The notes under the pieces are model-generated. The model was not told where the DNA came from. It searched no databases and saw only the letters and a list, made by a program, of their open reading frames with translations. The position numbers were made by a program, and so were the translations under genes. From the NCBI GenBank assembly GCA_051879315.1, contig JBJELW010000053.1, positions 1-64,000 on the forward strand: a stretch of DNA of 64,000 nucleotides, written 5' to 3'. This DNA comes from Roseburia_C sp051879315. Its GTDB lineage: Bacteria; Bacillota; Clostridia; Lachnospirales; Lachnospiraceae. Below, piece after piece: positions 8,500 to 17,060 of the stretch; positions within the stretch are counted from its first letter, which is position 1; every line of letters begins with the position of its first letter.

Positions 8500-11235
8500 T
8501 TATTCGGTTCGAAGTGCTGTCACAGGATCCTTCTTTGCCGCTTTCTTCGCCGGAATCCATCCGCCAATTAATGTCAGAATCACACTGAGGAGGATCAGAA
8601 TACATGCCCCGGCAACCGGCAGCACCGCATTCACGGTATCCAGACCCGTCAGCCTGTGAATCACAGCATTAATCGGAATGATCAAAAGCTCCGTGATCAC
8701 GATTCCCATAACACCGGAGCAGAGACCGATGATAAAGGTCTCCGCATTAAATACCTGCGAAATGTTCCGCTTGGAAGCGCCGATGGCACGAAGAATACCG
8801 ATTTCCTTCGTTCTTTCCAACACAGAGATAAAAGTGATGATACCGATCATGATGGAAGATACCACCAGGGAAACTGCCACAAAGGCTATCAGCACATAAG
8901 AAATCACATTGATAATCGTAGTGACAGAGGACATCAGAAGTCCCACATAGTCAGTATAAGTAATCTGATTTTCCTCAGAAACTCCCTCATTATAATGCTC
9001 GATACAATCTGAAACATATTCCTTATCCTCGAAGCTGTCTGTGTAAATATCGATTTCAGACGGGGCATCCGGACTTACGTATCCGAAAGTGCTGAGGTTG
9101 TCATCATAGTTTCCGGAAGAAATGTAGTTATCATAAATCATCAGCAAAGTTTCCTCCGACTGGCTGTCCTCTCCCATGGTATAGGAATCCAGTGCCGTTG
9201 CCAGTTCGATATCTGTCATAGCCATCATTTGCTGTGATGCTTCGGTTTCCCCGTAGTAGGACAACATGATATCACGGCAGATGTCCGCCTTCTCCTGCTC
9301 TGTAATCATGGCGAGATAATTTTTCGCATCCGCAATCTTCGCCTCATCATCCGCAGGCGAAAACTCTGCTCCGTTTAATACATTGATGTCGGGGGAATCC
9401 ATCTGATCCTGTACCACATCGCTACTGTTGGAGTAATCGATGAGATAATCTGTCAAAGCAGCGGTATAGCCCACTGCCGACTCAAGCAGCGCATTGTCTT
9501 CATCCTCCTTGGGACGGATAATTCCGCTGATCTTTAATTCCACAGCATTATCCAAAAGTTCCTCCATTTTTTCCGTATCATCTTCCACATACTGATAAAG
9601 GCCGCCCTCTGTCTTGGTGTACCGGTCGCATGCAGGAATCAGATAAAAGGTCTGCTGACAGATATCCTCATAGCTGAAACTTTCGGTGTCTATCTCCACC
9701 TCTTCTCCCTCACCGATCTTATCCATCAGTTCCTGATATTCGGAATCCGGCAGGATACCCAGCTGGTACAATGCGGTCTGGGAAATCTCGTTATTACGGT
9801 TCAACACCAGAACCACCTCATCATAGGCGTCCGGCCACTCTCCATACAGCACATCATACCGGTCGGTCACCGCCTGACTGATGATCTGATTCCCGGTGCC
9901 CCGCATCATTTCACTGAAATTTCCATAAGTTCCGGGCATCACACTGCTCATCTGGCTCATCATGCTGCCCATGGGACCTGCTCCTGCATTTGCCTGACCC
10001 ATTACACCGCCGTCCGCATTTACCAGTGTATCTTCCGAATCATAGGCATACACATCGAACTGGGTATCGTAGGAGTATATTACTCCGTTTTCACCGATGT
10101 ACTGCCAGATCTCACTGTCCGGAGCGTCTAAATATTTTTTGAAATCCGTCAGATTGTTTTCCGTAATGCTGGTGGTCAGAGACGAAGCCATTTCAAAACG
10201 GGTTCCGTCTGAATATACAGCATCCAGTTCATGGTCTGCCTCCTGGGATCCACCTCCCGTAGCCTGCTCACTGGCAGCAATAAAGTCTGTCAGATCCATG
10301 GTCTGGGCGCCAATGGAGATTGGATACGATGTCATGGTGCTTTTCTGGATATCATCGATATAGTTGTTCACACCATTTGAAAGGGAAAGTATCATGGCAA
10401 TTCCTATGATTCCGATGGAACCGGCAAAGGCGGTAAGTATGGTACGTCCCTTCTTTGTTTTTAGGTTGTTAAAAGACAGGGACAATGCCGTAAAAATAGA
10501 CATGGAAGATTTTCCCATGTTCTTGTGCTCTGCGGGCTGCTGTTTACTCTCATCGATCTCATAGGGATCTGTATCATCCATAATATGACCATCCTTCAGC
10601 TTCACAATTCGGGTGGCATAGGCCTCCGCCAGCTCCGGATTATGGGTTACCATCACCACCAGACGGTCCTTCGCCACCTTTTTTAGCAGATCCATAACCT
10701 GCACGCTGGTTTCCGTGTCCAGCGCTCCGGTAGGCTCGTCCGCCAACAGAATATCCGGATTGTTCACCAATGCCCGGGCGATGGCCACGCGCTGCATCTG
10801 ACCGCCGGACATCTGATTAGGCTTTTTATGTAATTGATTTCCCAATCCCACTTGCTCTAACGCTTCTTTTGCCCGCCTTCTGCGCTCACCCTTTGAAATG
10901 CCGGAAATAGTCAGGGCCAATTCCACATTTGCCAGCACCGTCTGATGGGGAATCAGGTTATAGCTTTGAAACACAAATCCGATGGTATGATTCCGGTAAG
11001 AATCCCAATCGCGATCCTTGTAGTTCTTGGTTGATATGGAATTGATCACCAGGTCTCCGCTGTCGTACCGGTCTAACCCACCGATGACATTTAGCAAGGT
11101 GGTTTTTCCGGACCCGGATGGTCCCAAAATGGCCACAAATTCGTTATCCCTGAGATTCAGGCTCACATGATCCAGTGCGGTCTGCACCAGTTCGCCGGTC
11201 TTGTACTGTTTACATATGTCTTTGATTTGCAGCAT
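8500..11235 (-). CDS. Fused ABC transporter, ATPase plus FtsX-type permease (MacB-like)
   Basis: This 911-residue protein carries its own ATPase (about 1-230: Walker A GPSGSGKT, Q-loop FVFQSYNL, signature MSGGQMQRVAIARAL, Walker B DILLADEPTGALD) joined to a permease. One membrane helix lies at about 265-290 (AFAGSIGIIGIAMILSLSNGVNNYIDDI). A large extracytoplasmic domain (about 300-740) follows, then three helices in an FtsX domain (about 765-900, ISVLERTKEIGILRAIGASKRNI). The family moves peptides or lipoproteins or works mechanically, and the substrate here is unknown. The ATG follows AAGGAGG. It follows mntP by 104 bases and ends in a strong terminator. Confidence 0.92.
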   Translation of the reverse strand: MLQIKDICKQYKTGELVQTALDHVSLNLRDNEFVAILGPSGSGKTTLLNVIGGLDRYDSGDLVINSISTKNYKDRDWDSYRNHTIGFVFQSYNLIPHQTVLANVELALTISGISKGERRRRAKEALEQVGLGNQLHKKPNQMSGGQMQRVAIARALVNNPDILLADEPTGALDTETSVQVMDLLKKVAKDRLVVMVTHNPELAEAYATRIVKLKDGHIMDDTDPYEIDESKQQPAEHKNMGKSSMSIFTALSLSFNNLKTKKGRTILTAFAGSIGIIGIAMILSLSNGVNNYIDDIQKSTMTSYPISIGAQTMDLTDFIAASEQATGGGSQEADHELDAVYSDGTRFEMASSLTTSITENNLTDFKKYLDAPDSEIWQYIGENGVIYSYDTQFDVYAYDSEDTLVNADGGVMGQANAGAGPMGSMMSQMSSVMPGTYGNFSEMMRGTGNQIISQAVTDRYDVLYGEWPDAYDEVVLVLNRNNEISQTALYQLGILPDSEYQELMDKIGEGEEVEIDTESFSYEDICQQTFYLIPACDRYTKTEGGLYQYVEDDTEKMEELLDNAVELKISGIIRPKEDEDNALLESAVGYTAALTDYLIDYSNSSDVVQDQMDSPDINVLNGAEFSPADDEAKIADAKNYLAMITEQEKADICRDIMLSYYGETEASQQMMAMTDIELATALDSYTMGEDSQSEETLLMIYDNYISSGNYDDNLSTFGYVSPDAPSEIDIYTDSFEDKEYVSDCIEHYNEGVSEENQITYTDYVGLLMSSVTTIINVISYVLIAFVAVSLVVSSIMIGIITFISVLERTKEIGILRAIGASKRNISQVFNAETFIIGLCSGVMGIVITELLIIPINAVIHRLTGLDTVNAVLPVAGACILILLSVILTLIGGWIPAKKAAKKDPVTALRTE

Positions 11236-11339
11236 GGTTTTCCTCCTTGATGAACAATCTATTTTATATATCTATATACTCGAATGAATTTGCATATTTA
11301 ATTGCAGACACGCTCTATATTCACATATTGCGAAACGAT

Positions 11340-11909
11340 TTATATGTTCAATACCCCCAGGTGCTCCAGCAGAATTTTGATTCCCAGCAAAATCAGAATC
11401 AATCCCCCTGCAAACTCTGCCTTGTTTTTGTATCTGGCACCGAAAATATTTCCAATCTTTGCCCCCAGCGTGGAAAGAAAAAAAGTAATGACACCGATAA
11501 AGAGTACCGCTGCCAGAATATTAGTATCTGGCAAAAAAGCAAAAGTCACGCCCACCGCCAGCGCATCAATACTGGTGGCCACTGCCATGAGGAACATGGT
11601 CTTTAGCCCCAGCGAATCATCCGGCATTTCCTCTTCTTTGGCGAATGATTCCTTGATCATGTTGGCACCAATGATTAAAAGTAATACAAATGCGATCCAA
11701 TGGTCGATGGCGGTGATGTAATTCCTGAACTGAAATCCCACCAGATATCCGATCAGAGGCATCAGCGCCTGAAAGCCGCCAAACCAGATACCGCAGATAC
11801 TTGCTTTTCGTAAGGGGCATTTTTCCATGGCAAGTCCTTTGCATACCGATACGGCAAAGGCATCCATAGACAGCCCCACCGCTAAAATAAATAGTTCTAC
11901 AATTCCCAT
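11340..11909 (-). CDS. mntP: Manganese efflux pump MntP
   Basis: This 189-residue protein of about six helices belongs to the MntP (DUF204/YebN) family, which exports Mn2+. The conserved acidic motif is present twice, as expected for the inverted-repeat fold: GLSMDAFAVSVCKG (about 13-26) and ATSIDALAVGVTFAF (about 110-124). The ATG at 11909 follows GGGAGGATCATT. A yybP-ykoY-type riboswitch and sigma-A promoter lie directly upstream, which supports the Mn2+ assignment independently of the protein sequence. Confidence 0.96.
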   Translation of the reverse strand: MGIVELFILAVGLSMDAFAVSVCKGLAMEKCPLRKASICGIWFGGFQALMPLIGYLVGFQFRNYITAIDHWIAFVLLLIIGANMIKESFAKEEEMPDDSLGLKTMFLMAVATSIDALAVGVTFAFLPDTNILAAVLFIGVITFFLSTLGAKIGNIFGARYKNKAEFAGGLILILLGIKILLEHLGVLNI

Positions 11910-11984
11910 AATGATCCTCCCGGCTCGTGGCTTCAGGTGTCAGCGTTGGTGACGGAGCCCTGATGCCTGATTTACAATTGTCCA

Positions 11985-12141
11985 TAAAAAAATCTCAGGT
12001 AAGCTATACCTGAGATTTTAGACAGACTCCACGTATAACTTAACCGTTATACATGAGTCTCGTTATTCAAGATAAGCCAGACCTATGGTCAGTATGTTGA
12101 CTTACCACATTTTGTATACAAAATGCTAACTACTCCCTCAT
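11985..12141 (-). ncRNA. yybP-ykoY manganese riboswitch with terminator, upstream of mntP
   Basis: The minus-strand leader starts ATGAGGGAGTAGTT and ends the aptamer with GAGACTCAT. ATGAG (12137-12141) and CTCAT (12053-12057) form P1, and GTCAACA and GGTCTGGC lie between, as expected for the Mn2+-sensing class. Downstream, AGACTCATGTATAAC can pair with GTTATACGTGGAGTCT and compete with P1. A separate stem, AATCTCAGGTA/TACCTGAGATT, with a seven-base T run (11985-12019) forms an intrinsic terminator. In the known class Mn2+ binding turns transcription on. The two-hairpin platform is my reading. Confidence 0.9.
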
Positions 12142-12157
12142 GATTGAAACTTGATAC

Positions 12158-12186
12158 ATTTTATCAACTATGCCAAATAGTGTCAA
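12158..12186 (-). promoter_or_regulatory. Sigma-A promoter of the mntP leader
   Basis: Minus strand: -35 TTGACA (12181-12186), 17-base spacer and -10 TAAAAT (12158-12163), placed just upstream of the riboswitch. Confidence 0.87.
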
Positions 12187-12225
12187 TGGTTTTTATACTT
12201 TTTTAATATTTGCCGGCAAGCCTTT

Positions 12226-13500
12226 CTATAACTGCTCCAGCAGATCTTCACTCAATTCATGGGCTCGGGCGGCCCATGTGTGTTTTGCATTGGCTGCCTT
12301 TCGGCCACGATCCGCAATCTGCTGCATTCGTTCCGGCGATGATAATAGTGCTTTCACCCGTTCCCCCAGCTCATCAATTTCTTCCAGTTCAAACATAACC
12401 AATTCATCCTCTGTAAAGGTCTCCTTCATGTAAACAGAAGAATCTGTTACTGCCACTGCCCCTGCCAACATACCGTTAAATACCCGATCATGAGTCCCAT
12501 CTTTAAACCAGGTCATGGTACTGAGTACGATTTTGGCATTTTGCATCTGCTCCACCACTGCATCTGCCGATATTCTGCCCCGGTAATCCACATTAGGATT
12601 TGTAATCCAGGAACAATGCTCCCATCCGGTCCCATACAGAGTGAGCGGAACACCTGACTCCACCAACTTTTGCACCACTTTCTCACGATAATAGGAAGTA
12701 ATCAACAAATCCACATAATGGAGCTTCTTTATTGTATCACACAATTCCTGCTCAGTAAGGCAGACACCATTTGCCAGAAGTGCCTCCTCCAGCGCCTGCT
12801 CGGTGGTTTTATGCGGATTTCTTAACATATCCTGGTATGCTTCCTCCCCAATCTTTTTTGCATCAAAAGAGAACTGTGTGAAATCCGGCCTTATCTGGAT
12901 TGCAAAGTCCTTTGATAAGCCTCCCGCATAAATCACGTCAATACTTCTCTCTACAATGGGCTTTGGCGTAACTTGGAGTGCTTTTCCACCATGGGGAAGA
13001 TATCCCATCATGGAAATTTGCGGGTAAAAACGCTGCAAATATCTGACGTGATTTCGGTCAGGACACAACACGATGGAATGAGCCGGTGCCTGATCCAGTG
13101 CCGCTTTGTGACAGAAAGGGTGATCCATCAAGATGTTCACACACCAGATTCCCAACTCATCCCAAATATTTTTTCCTTCCGTCAATTCCATGTTAAAGCC
13201 CAGATTGTTAAAGGTGATGACTGCCTTTACCGGTGTCTGAACAAACGTAGCAAGTTTACCCAGACTCTTTAGCATGTCCGAACTGTCAAAATTCATGACT
13301 TCATATCCCATGCGCTGAAATTCTTTCATCAATTCATAGATAAAAATATCCAGCGTATCATATACCCCAGTCATTACAATCAGCCTTTCCTTATTTATAG
13401 TTCCCCTCTCATCTTCATCTTTCTTCAACCGTAATCTTCCCCCATCTTCGCTCTTTTTCTCTATGCGGTCACAGATCTGTCTGAAGTACATCTTCCTCAC
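12226..13500 (-). CDS. CgeB-like glycosyltransferase, subtype B
   Basis: This 424-residue protein resembles CgeB/Glyco_trans_1_2 glycosyltransferases. The N-terminal half reads the scaffold (DTLDIFIYELMKEFQRMGYEV, then ILMDHPFCHK and SIVLCPDRNHVRYLQRFYP). The C-terminal half carries the donor-side fold (YGTGWEHCSW, then STMTWFKDGTHDRVFNGMLAGAVAVTDSSVYMKE, about 330-375). It is clearly related to the product of 14715-15857. It is the last gene of a four-gene run and overlaps the upstream DUF4422 gene by 32 bases. The start is uncertain: ATG 13500, or ATG 13374 behind AAGGAAAGG, though the latter trims the first beta strand. It probably adds a sugar to flagellin or a surface glycan. Confidence 0.75.
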   Translation of the reverse strand: MRKMYFRQICDRIEKKSEDGGRLRLKKDEDERGTINKERLIVMTGVYDTLDIFIYELMKEFQRMGYEVMNFDSSDMLKSLGKLATFVQTPVKAVITFNNLGFNMELTEGKNIWDELGIWCVNILMDHPFCHKAALDQAPAHSIVLCPDRNHVRYLQRFYPQISMMGYLPHGGKALQVTPKPIVERSIDVIYAGGLSKDFAIQIRPDFTQFSFDAKKIGEEAYQDMLRNPHKTTEQALEEALLANGVCLTEQELCDTIKKLHYVDLLITSYYREKVVQKLVESGVPLTLYGTGWEHCSWITNPNVDYRGRISADAVVEQMQNAKIVLSTMTWFKDGTHDRVFNGMLAGAVAVTDSSVYMKETFTEDELVMFELEEIDELGERVKALLSSPERMQQIADRGRKAANAKHTWAARAHELSEDLLEQL

Positions 13501-14659
13501 GAACAGTGAATCGTTGGTTCAGCACCCATACCCGAAGCAAACGCTCCGCCAGAAATCCATACAGCCTTGCCTGATAAGTGTCATATCCCGTTATATCTGT
13601 GCGGCCTTCCAACTCAGCCAACAGCGGAAACAGCCATTCACAATAAGTATCAAAGATTTCCTTTCTGGTAATCATCATATTTCCTATATTCATGAGATTG
13701 GATCCCATGCAGCAATCAAACGCCTGCAAATATTCCGGACACTGTTTTTGTATTACCTGCCGGCAAATTTCAAGATCCTTCCCCTGATGTTTCAGTAGAT
13801 AATGCTGATAGACGCTACCGCTGGGCGACATGGAACTGTTCCCCAGTACAATATCTGCTTGGGACAAAATGTTACGGATTTCCCCCTCTGTCAGCAATTT
13901 CCCATCTCGTGCAAAATACCGCCGATAATGACAGAGTCCGATTATGTCACAAGAAACATTTTTCCACATCCAATACATACCTGTCAGCTCACAATAGCTT
14001 TTGTTTTTCCCGGAAATGTGTTCCCCCGTATTATCACCGATATATCCGAAATCCTCTTTTCCCTCTCTGCCTACATGTAAAGGAATATATATTTTCTCCT
14101 GAGGCGGGGCAAATCGTTTATGGGTTGCCACATAAATGCGCAAATCATCCCCCGGCACACTTGTCCTGCTTTGTGGCACAGCCTTTTTTACGGATTTCAT
14201 TCCTGCCTTCCCGTATGCGAGAATATATCTGTCAGCGTCCACTGTAATCTCCTGACATTTCGTATGGGTTACCGCAAGCTCAAGCAAGGGAACATTATCC
14301 GTTTCAAACACAATCACTCCACAATGCGTCCACAAATATTCCCATATTGCCTGCTGCCTGCAGGCATTTTTCATCGATGTGTGAAGAACCACCCCCACAT
14401 CATATACTGTTTCCGACTGCATCCATGTCTCCCCGGCAGGGTATATCCTTCCATATATTCCTTCGTAGACCGGCAAGCACACAGATTCTTCGGTACGTAC
14501 TCCGTCTAAAATCACCATTTCAGGCACTTCACAGCCCATAGCCTGCCGGCTGACAGCTCCGATACGACTTAAAAACATCCCCACATCTAAAACAGATGCA
14601 GGACGAAGCTGCCGTATTATCTCGAAGTATAAATAGATGTCATTTTCTTTTGTTATCAT
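13469..14659 (-). CDS. DUF4422 protein with N-terminal Rossmann-like domain
   Basis: This 396-residue two-part protein has a C-terminal DUF4422 domain (about 172-390), a family found among capsule and glycan glycosyltransferases. Motifs are IYVATHKRF, YIGDNTGEHISGKN, YCELTGMYWMWKN and IGLCHYRRYF. The first 165 residues look like a degenerate class I methyltransferase-type Rossmann domain (ASVLDVGMFLSRIGAVSRQ, VIFETDNVPLLELAV). The DUF4422 gene at 15868-16971 lacks this extension. It follows the gene at 14715-15857 by 55 bases and overlaps the next gene by 32. The ATG follows a GGGTGGG-type site. Transfer of a sugar is inferred from the family and context. Confidence 0.78.
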   Translation of the reverse strand: MITKENDIYLYFEIIRQLRPASVLDVGMFLSRIGAVSRQAMGCEVPEMVILDGVRTEESVCLPVYEGIYGRIYPAGETWMQSETVYDVGVVLHTSMKNACRQQAIWEYLWTHCGVIVFETDNVPLLELAVTHTKCQEITVDADRYILAYGKAGMKSVKKAVPQSRTSVPGDDLRIYVATHKRFAPPQEKIYIPLHVGREGKEDFGYIGDNTGEHISGKNKSYCELTGMYWMWKNVSCDIIGLCHYRRYFARDGKLLTEGEIRNILSQADIVLGNSSMSPSGSVYQHYLLKHQGKDLEICRQVIQKQCPEYLQAFDCCMGSNLMNIGNMMITRKEIFDTYCEWLFPLLAELEGRTDITGYDTYQARLYGFLAERLLRVWVLNQRFTVREEDVLQTDL

Positions 14660-14714
14660 ATTACACCCACCCTATCTCTGTGGTAATTCCACATCACTCC
14701 CTTTTATTGATTGC

Positions 14715-15857
14715 TTAAAACCGCAAGAAATCTTCTGCTCTTTTCTCCCAATTACAACAACTCTTTGCTTTCCTGTACGCTGCATCTGCCACACTTTTTC
14801 CGGATTCCATTGCCTGCCGCACAATTTCTGGTAACGCCGCCAAATTTCCCAAATCGTATAAAAACAATTCTTTTTTGTCCACAAACTGTTCCTGCAGCTG
14901 ACGGCTCTGATCCGAAACCACCACACTATGATTCATCATACTGTTGGCTATCCGCTCCGTAAAGCCGTCCTTGTGCCATGCCATAACATTGAGCGAAACC
15001 CGGCTTTTTGCCAACTCCTTCAAACTATCGGATGCACTTACTGCAGAATGGATATGAAGCCTGAGGTCTCCTGCAAAGGGACTATTCTTCCAACTCTCTC
15101 CATACACCTCCAACGCAATATCTGATGCCAGCAGGGTCTCCACTACCCGTTCCCTGTAATAGGACATAACACCATAGATTACATGCTTTAGCTCATACAT
15201 CAATTCCAGAAACTGAATATCCTCCACACACTGTAACCCTACCTTTTGCAGCACTCGACGCAATGCTGTTTCTGCACTCAGCCCCGACATCTGCACCATT
15301 TCCTCCCAGTAAAGTTCCGCTAGTCGGGCCAGCTCCGGCTGTGCCTTCTGATACATCTGCCGGTAAATACGATAATCGGAATAAGTCCCCAGAAAAACCA
15401 CATCATATTCCTTCTTCACCATTTCCTTGCACTCCATTCCACCCGGTGGCAGAATCAGGCAGTCTGCGATGTCCGGATAATATCGACGCACAAAGGCCTG
15501 ATAATCCCGATCATGGGTCAGGATATAGCAGTCTTTTGGCATCTGTCGGTAATGAGGATACATCCACACCGGATGATCCAACTGAAAATTAAACTTCGGT
15601 CCCAATATCAGGTCATGCAGAAACTTCTGTTGCCCCTTCAGATAAATGTCAAATACAAAGGTCTGAAATCCAATGACCGCCTGGAATCGTCGTCCCACAT
15701 ATGCAGTAATCCCACTGATATCACCCTGGGTCAGATCATAATACTCCACAACCTCACCTTTTTTCTGCAATGCCGATCCAAATAGATCGGCAAACTCATT
15801 CAGCGTATTATAGCAAATGGAATCCCCCTTATAAATCAAAATTGGCAGTTTCTCCAT
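14715..15857 (-). CDS. CgeB-like glycosyltransferase, subtype B
   Basis: This 380-residue protein is a paralog of the product of 12226-13500. Shared landmarks are the ILIYKGDSICYNTLNEF start, the LDHPVWMYPHY and YILTHDRDYQAFVRRYYP segments, and SYYRERVVETLLASDIALEVYGESW, then SLNVMAWHKDGFTERIANSMMNHSVVVSDQSRQLQE (about 300-340). The start at 15857 is preferred because GAGGGG lies six bases upstream and it sits ten bases after the stop of the upstream gene. An upstream in-frame ATG would overlap that gene. It is the second gene of a DUF4422/CgeB pair that is repeated immediately downstream. Confidence 0.76.
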   Translation of the reverse strand: MEKLPILIYKGDSICYNTLNEFADLFGSALQKKGEVVEYYDLTQGDISGITAYVGRRFQAVIGFQTFVFDIYLKGQQKFLHDLILGPKFNFQLDHPVWMYPHYRQMPKDCYILTHDRDYQAFVRRYYPDIADCLILPPGGMECKEMVKKEYDVVFLGTYSDYRIYRQMYQKAQPELARLAELYWEEMVQMSGLSAETALRRVLQKVGLQCVEDIQFLELMYELKHVIYGVMSYYRERVVETLLASDIALEVYGESWKNSPFAGDLRLHIHSAVSASDSLKELAKSRVSLNVMAWHKDGFTERIANSMMNHSVVVSDQSRQLQEQFVDKKELFLYDLGNLAALPEIVRQAMESGKSVADAAYRKAKSCCNWEKRAEDFLRF

Positions 15858-15867
15858 ATTCACCCCT

Positions 15868-16971
15868 CTAATTCTTCTGGGAAAATAAAATTCTCCGTAC
15901 CTGCTCAGCATTAATTCCCTCTGTATTACGCAATGCTACCTCTACTGCAATTACCGACACACTGTGCAGGGAAAAGAAAGCCTGACACTCTGGCGTAATC
16001 CCTTGATCTCCCAATATCTGCAGAATCTCCCTAAGTCTGCGATAGTAAACAATTTGTTCCTTTAATTCCGTTGACACCTGTGCCAATCCTGCAGTTTCAT
16101 TTTGCTGCTCCAACTCCAATATATACAGAATCTGCTCAATCAGGGGGAACTCTCCCCGGATATCACTCATAGCCAGCCTAACATCCGGGCGTTTGGCCGT
16201 ATAATCATAAAACAGCGCTCTGGCGTCGTTGTACTCCTGTCTGCGCACCAATTCTGCTAAGGCCTGCTTCAACTCTGTGGTTTCTGCCTTTTCCGTTGTT
16301 ATCCCGATTCTCGCCTCGTATGCTTTCAAATTATTTTTATGTATCCAGACCATGAGCAAAAGTTCCGACAGAAAACCATATACTCGACTATGATAATCAT
16401 CATAACTGCTAACATCTATCTTTTTTCCTGCTTCTTCTAACACCGGAAACAACCAGCTGCAATAGGCATCGAAACGTTCATGACTCGTAATCAAAAGATT
16501 TGCATAATAAGAATACTTCGCCTCCATCACATAATCAAAACTTTCCTTATACTCCGGTGTCAGACGGGCAATAGCATCACCTACTGCCAACAAATCATCC
16601 CGATTATGGCTCTGTGCATATCCCTGCAGATTACTCTGAGTTGAAATATTTGCTTCCGACACAACCACGTCATAATTCGCCAAAATCTGCTGTAGTTCCA
16701 CTTCATTCATAAGCTGTCCCTGATCATTCAGATAAAAACGCCGATAATGACAAACCCCGATAAAATCATCGGTCTTATAGTTCTTCCAAATCCAGTAATA
16801 TCCTGTAAGTTCCCCATAATAAGGGTTTTGGGCAGATATGTTATCACCGGTATCATCCCCCATATAAGGTAACTCTTTCCCTACGGCTTTTCCCACCTGT
16901 AATGTACGATATAACGGATCCTGCGGTTCATCATAACGTTTATGCGTCATCACAAAGATAGTAGCTGACAT
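15868..16971 (-). CDS. DUF4422 family protein
   Basis: This 367-residue protein begins directly with the DUF4422 domain (about 1-235: IFVMTHKRYDEPQ, YMGDDTGDNISAQN, YYGELTGYYWIWKN, FIGVCHYRRFY, FDAYCSWLFPVLEE). It continues into a roughly 130-residue helical tail. The family occurs in polysaccharide and glycoprotein loci and is thought to be glycosyltransferase-like, but its chemistry is not settled. ATG 16971 is preferred over in-frame ATG 16977, because AAGGGG then has a nine-base spacing rather than three. It is the first gene of the minus-strand glycosylation run and is read from a promoter that overlaps the divergent one. Confidence 0.8.
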   Translation of the reverse strand: MSATIFVMTHKRYDEPQDPLYRTLQVGKAVGKELPYMGDDTGDNISAQNPYYGELTGYYWIWKNYKTDDFIGVCHYRRFYLNDQGQLMNEVELQQILANYDVVVSEANISTQSNLQGYAQSHNRDDLLAVGDAIARLTPEYKESFDYVMEAKYSYYANLLITSHERFDAYCSWLFPVLEEAGKKIDVSSYDDYHSRVYGFLSELLLMVWIHKNNLKAYEARIGITTEKAETTELKQALAELVRRQEYNDARALFYDYTAKRPDVRLAMSDIRGEFPLIEQILYILELEQQNETAGLAQVSTELKEQIVYYRRLREILQILGDQGITPECQAFFSLHSVSVIAVEVALRNTEGINAEQVRRILFSQKN

Positions 16972-16991
16972 ACACATCGTCCCCTTCCTGG

Positions 16992-17021
16992 TTGCTTTTT
17001 CCCACATATATACTATATAAT
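16992..17021 (+). promoter_or_regulatory. Plus-strand sigma-A promoter
   Basis: -35 TTGCTT (16992-16997), 18-base spacer and -10 TATAAT (17016-17021), about 40 bases before the plus-strand glycosyltransferase gene. Its -10 overlaps the -10 of the divergent minus-strand promoter. Confidence 0.6.
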
Positions 17022-17040
17022 AAACTCAAATTCGTCACAA
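17012..17040 (-). promoter_or_regulatory. Minus-strand sigma-A promoter of the DUF4422/CgeB run
   Basis: -35 TTGTGA (17035-17040), 17-base spacer and -10 TATAGT (17012-17017), about 40 bases before ATG 16971. Confidence 0.65.
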
Positions 17041-17060
17041 GCATTTTCAAGGAAGTATAT

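Noticed and set aside
13374..13410. Strong GAGAGGGG site followed by ATA as a possible non-standard start for the CgeB-like gene
   Set aside because: ATA is not a normal start codon. ATG 13500 (overlapping the upstream gene) or ATG 13374 is more likely.
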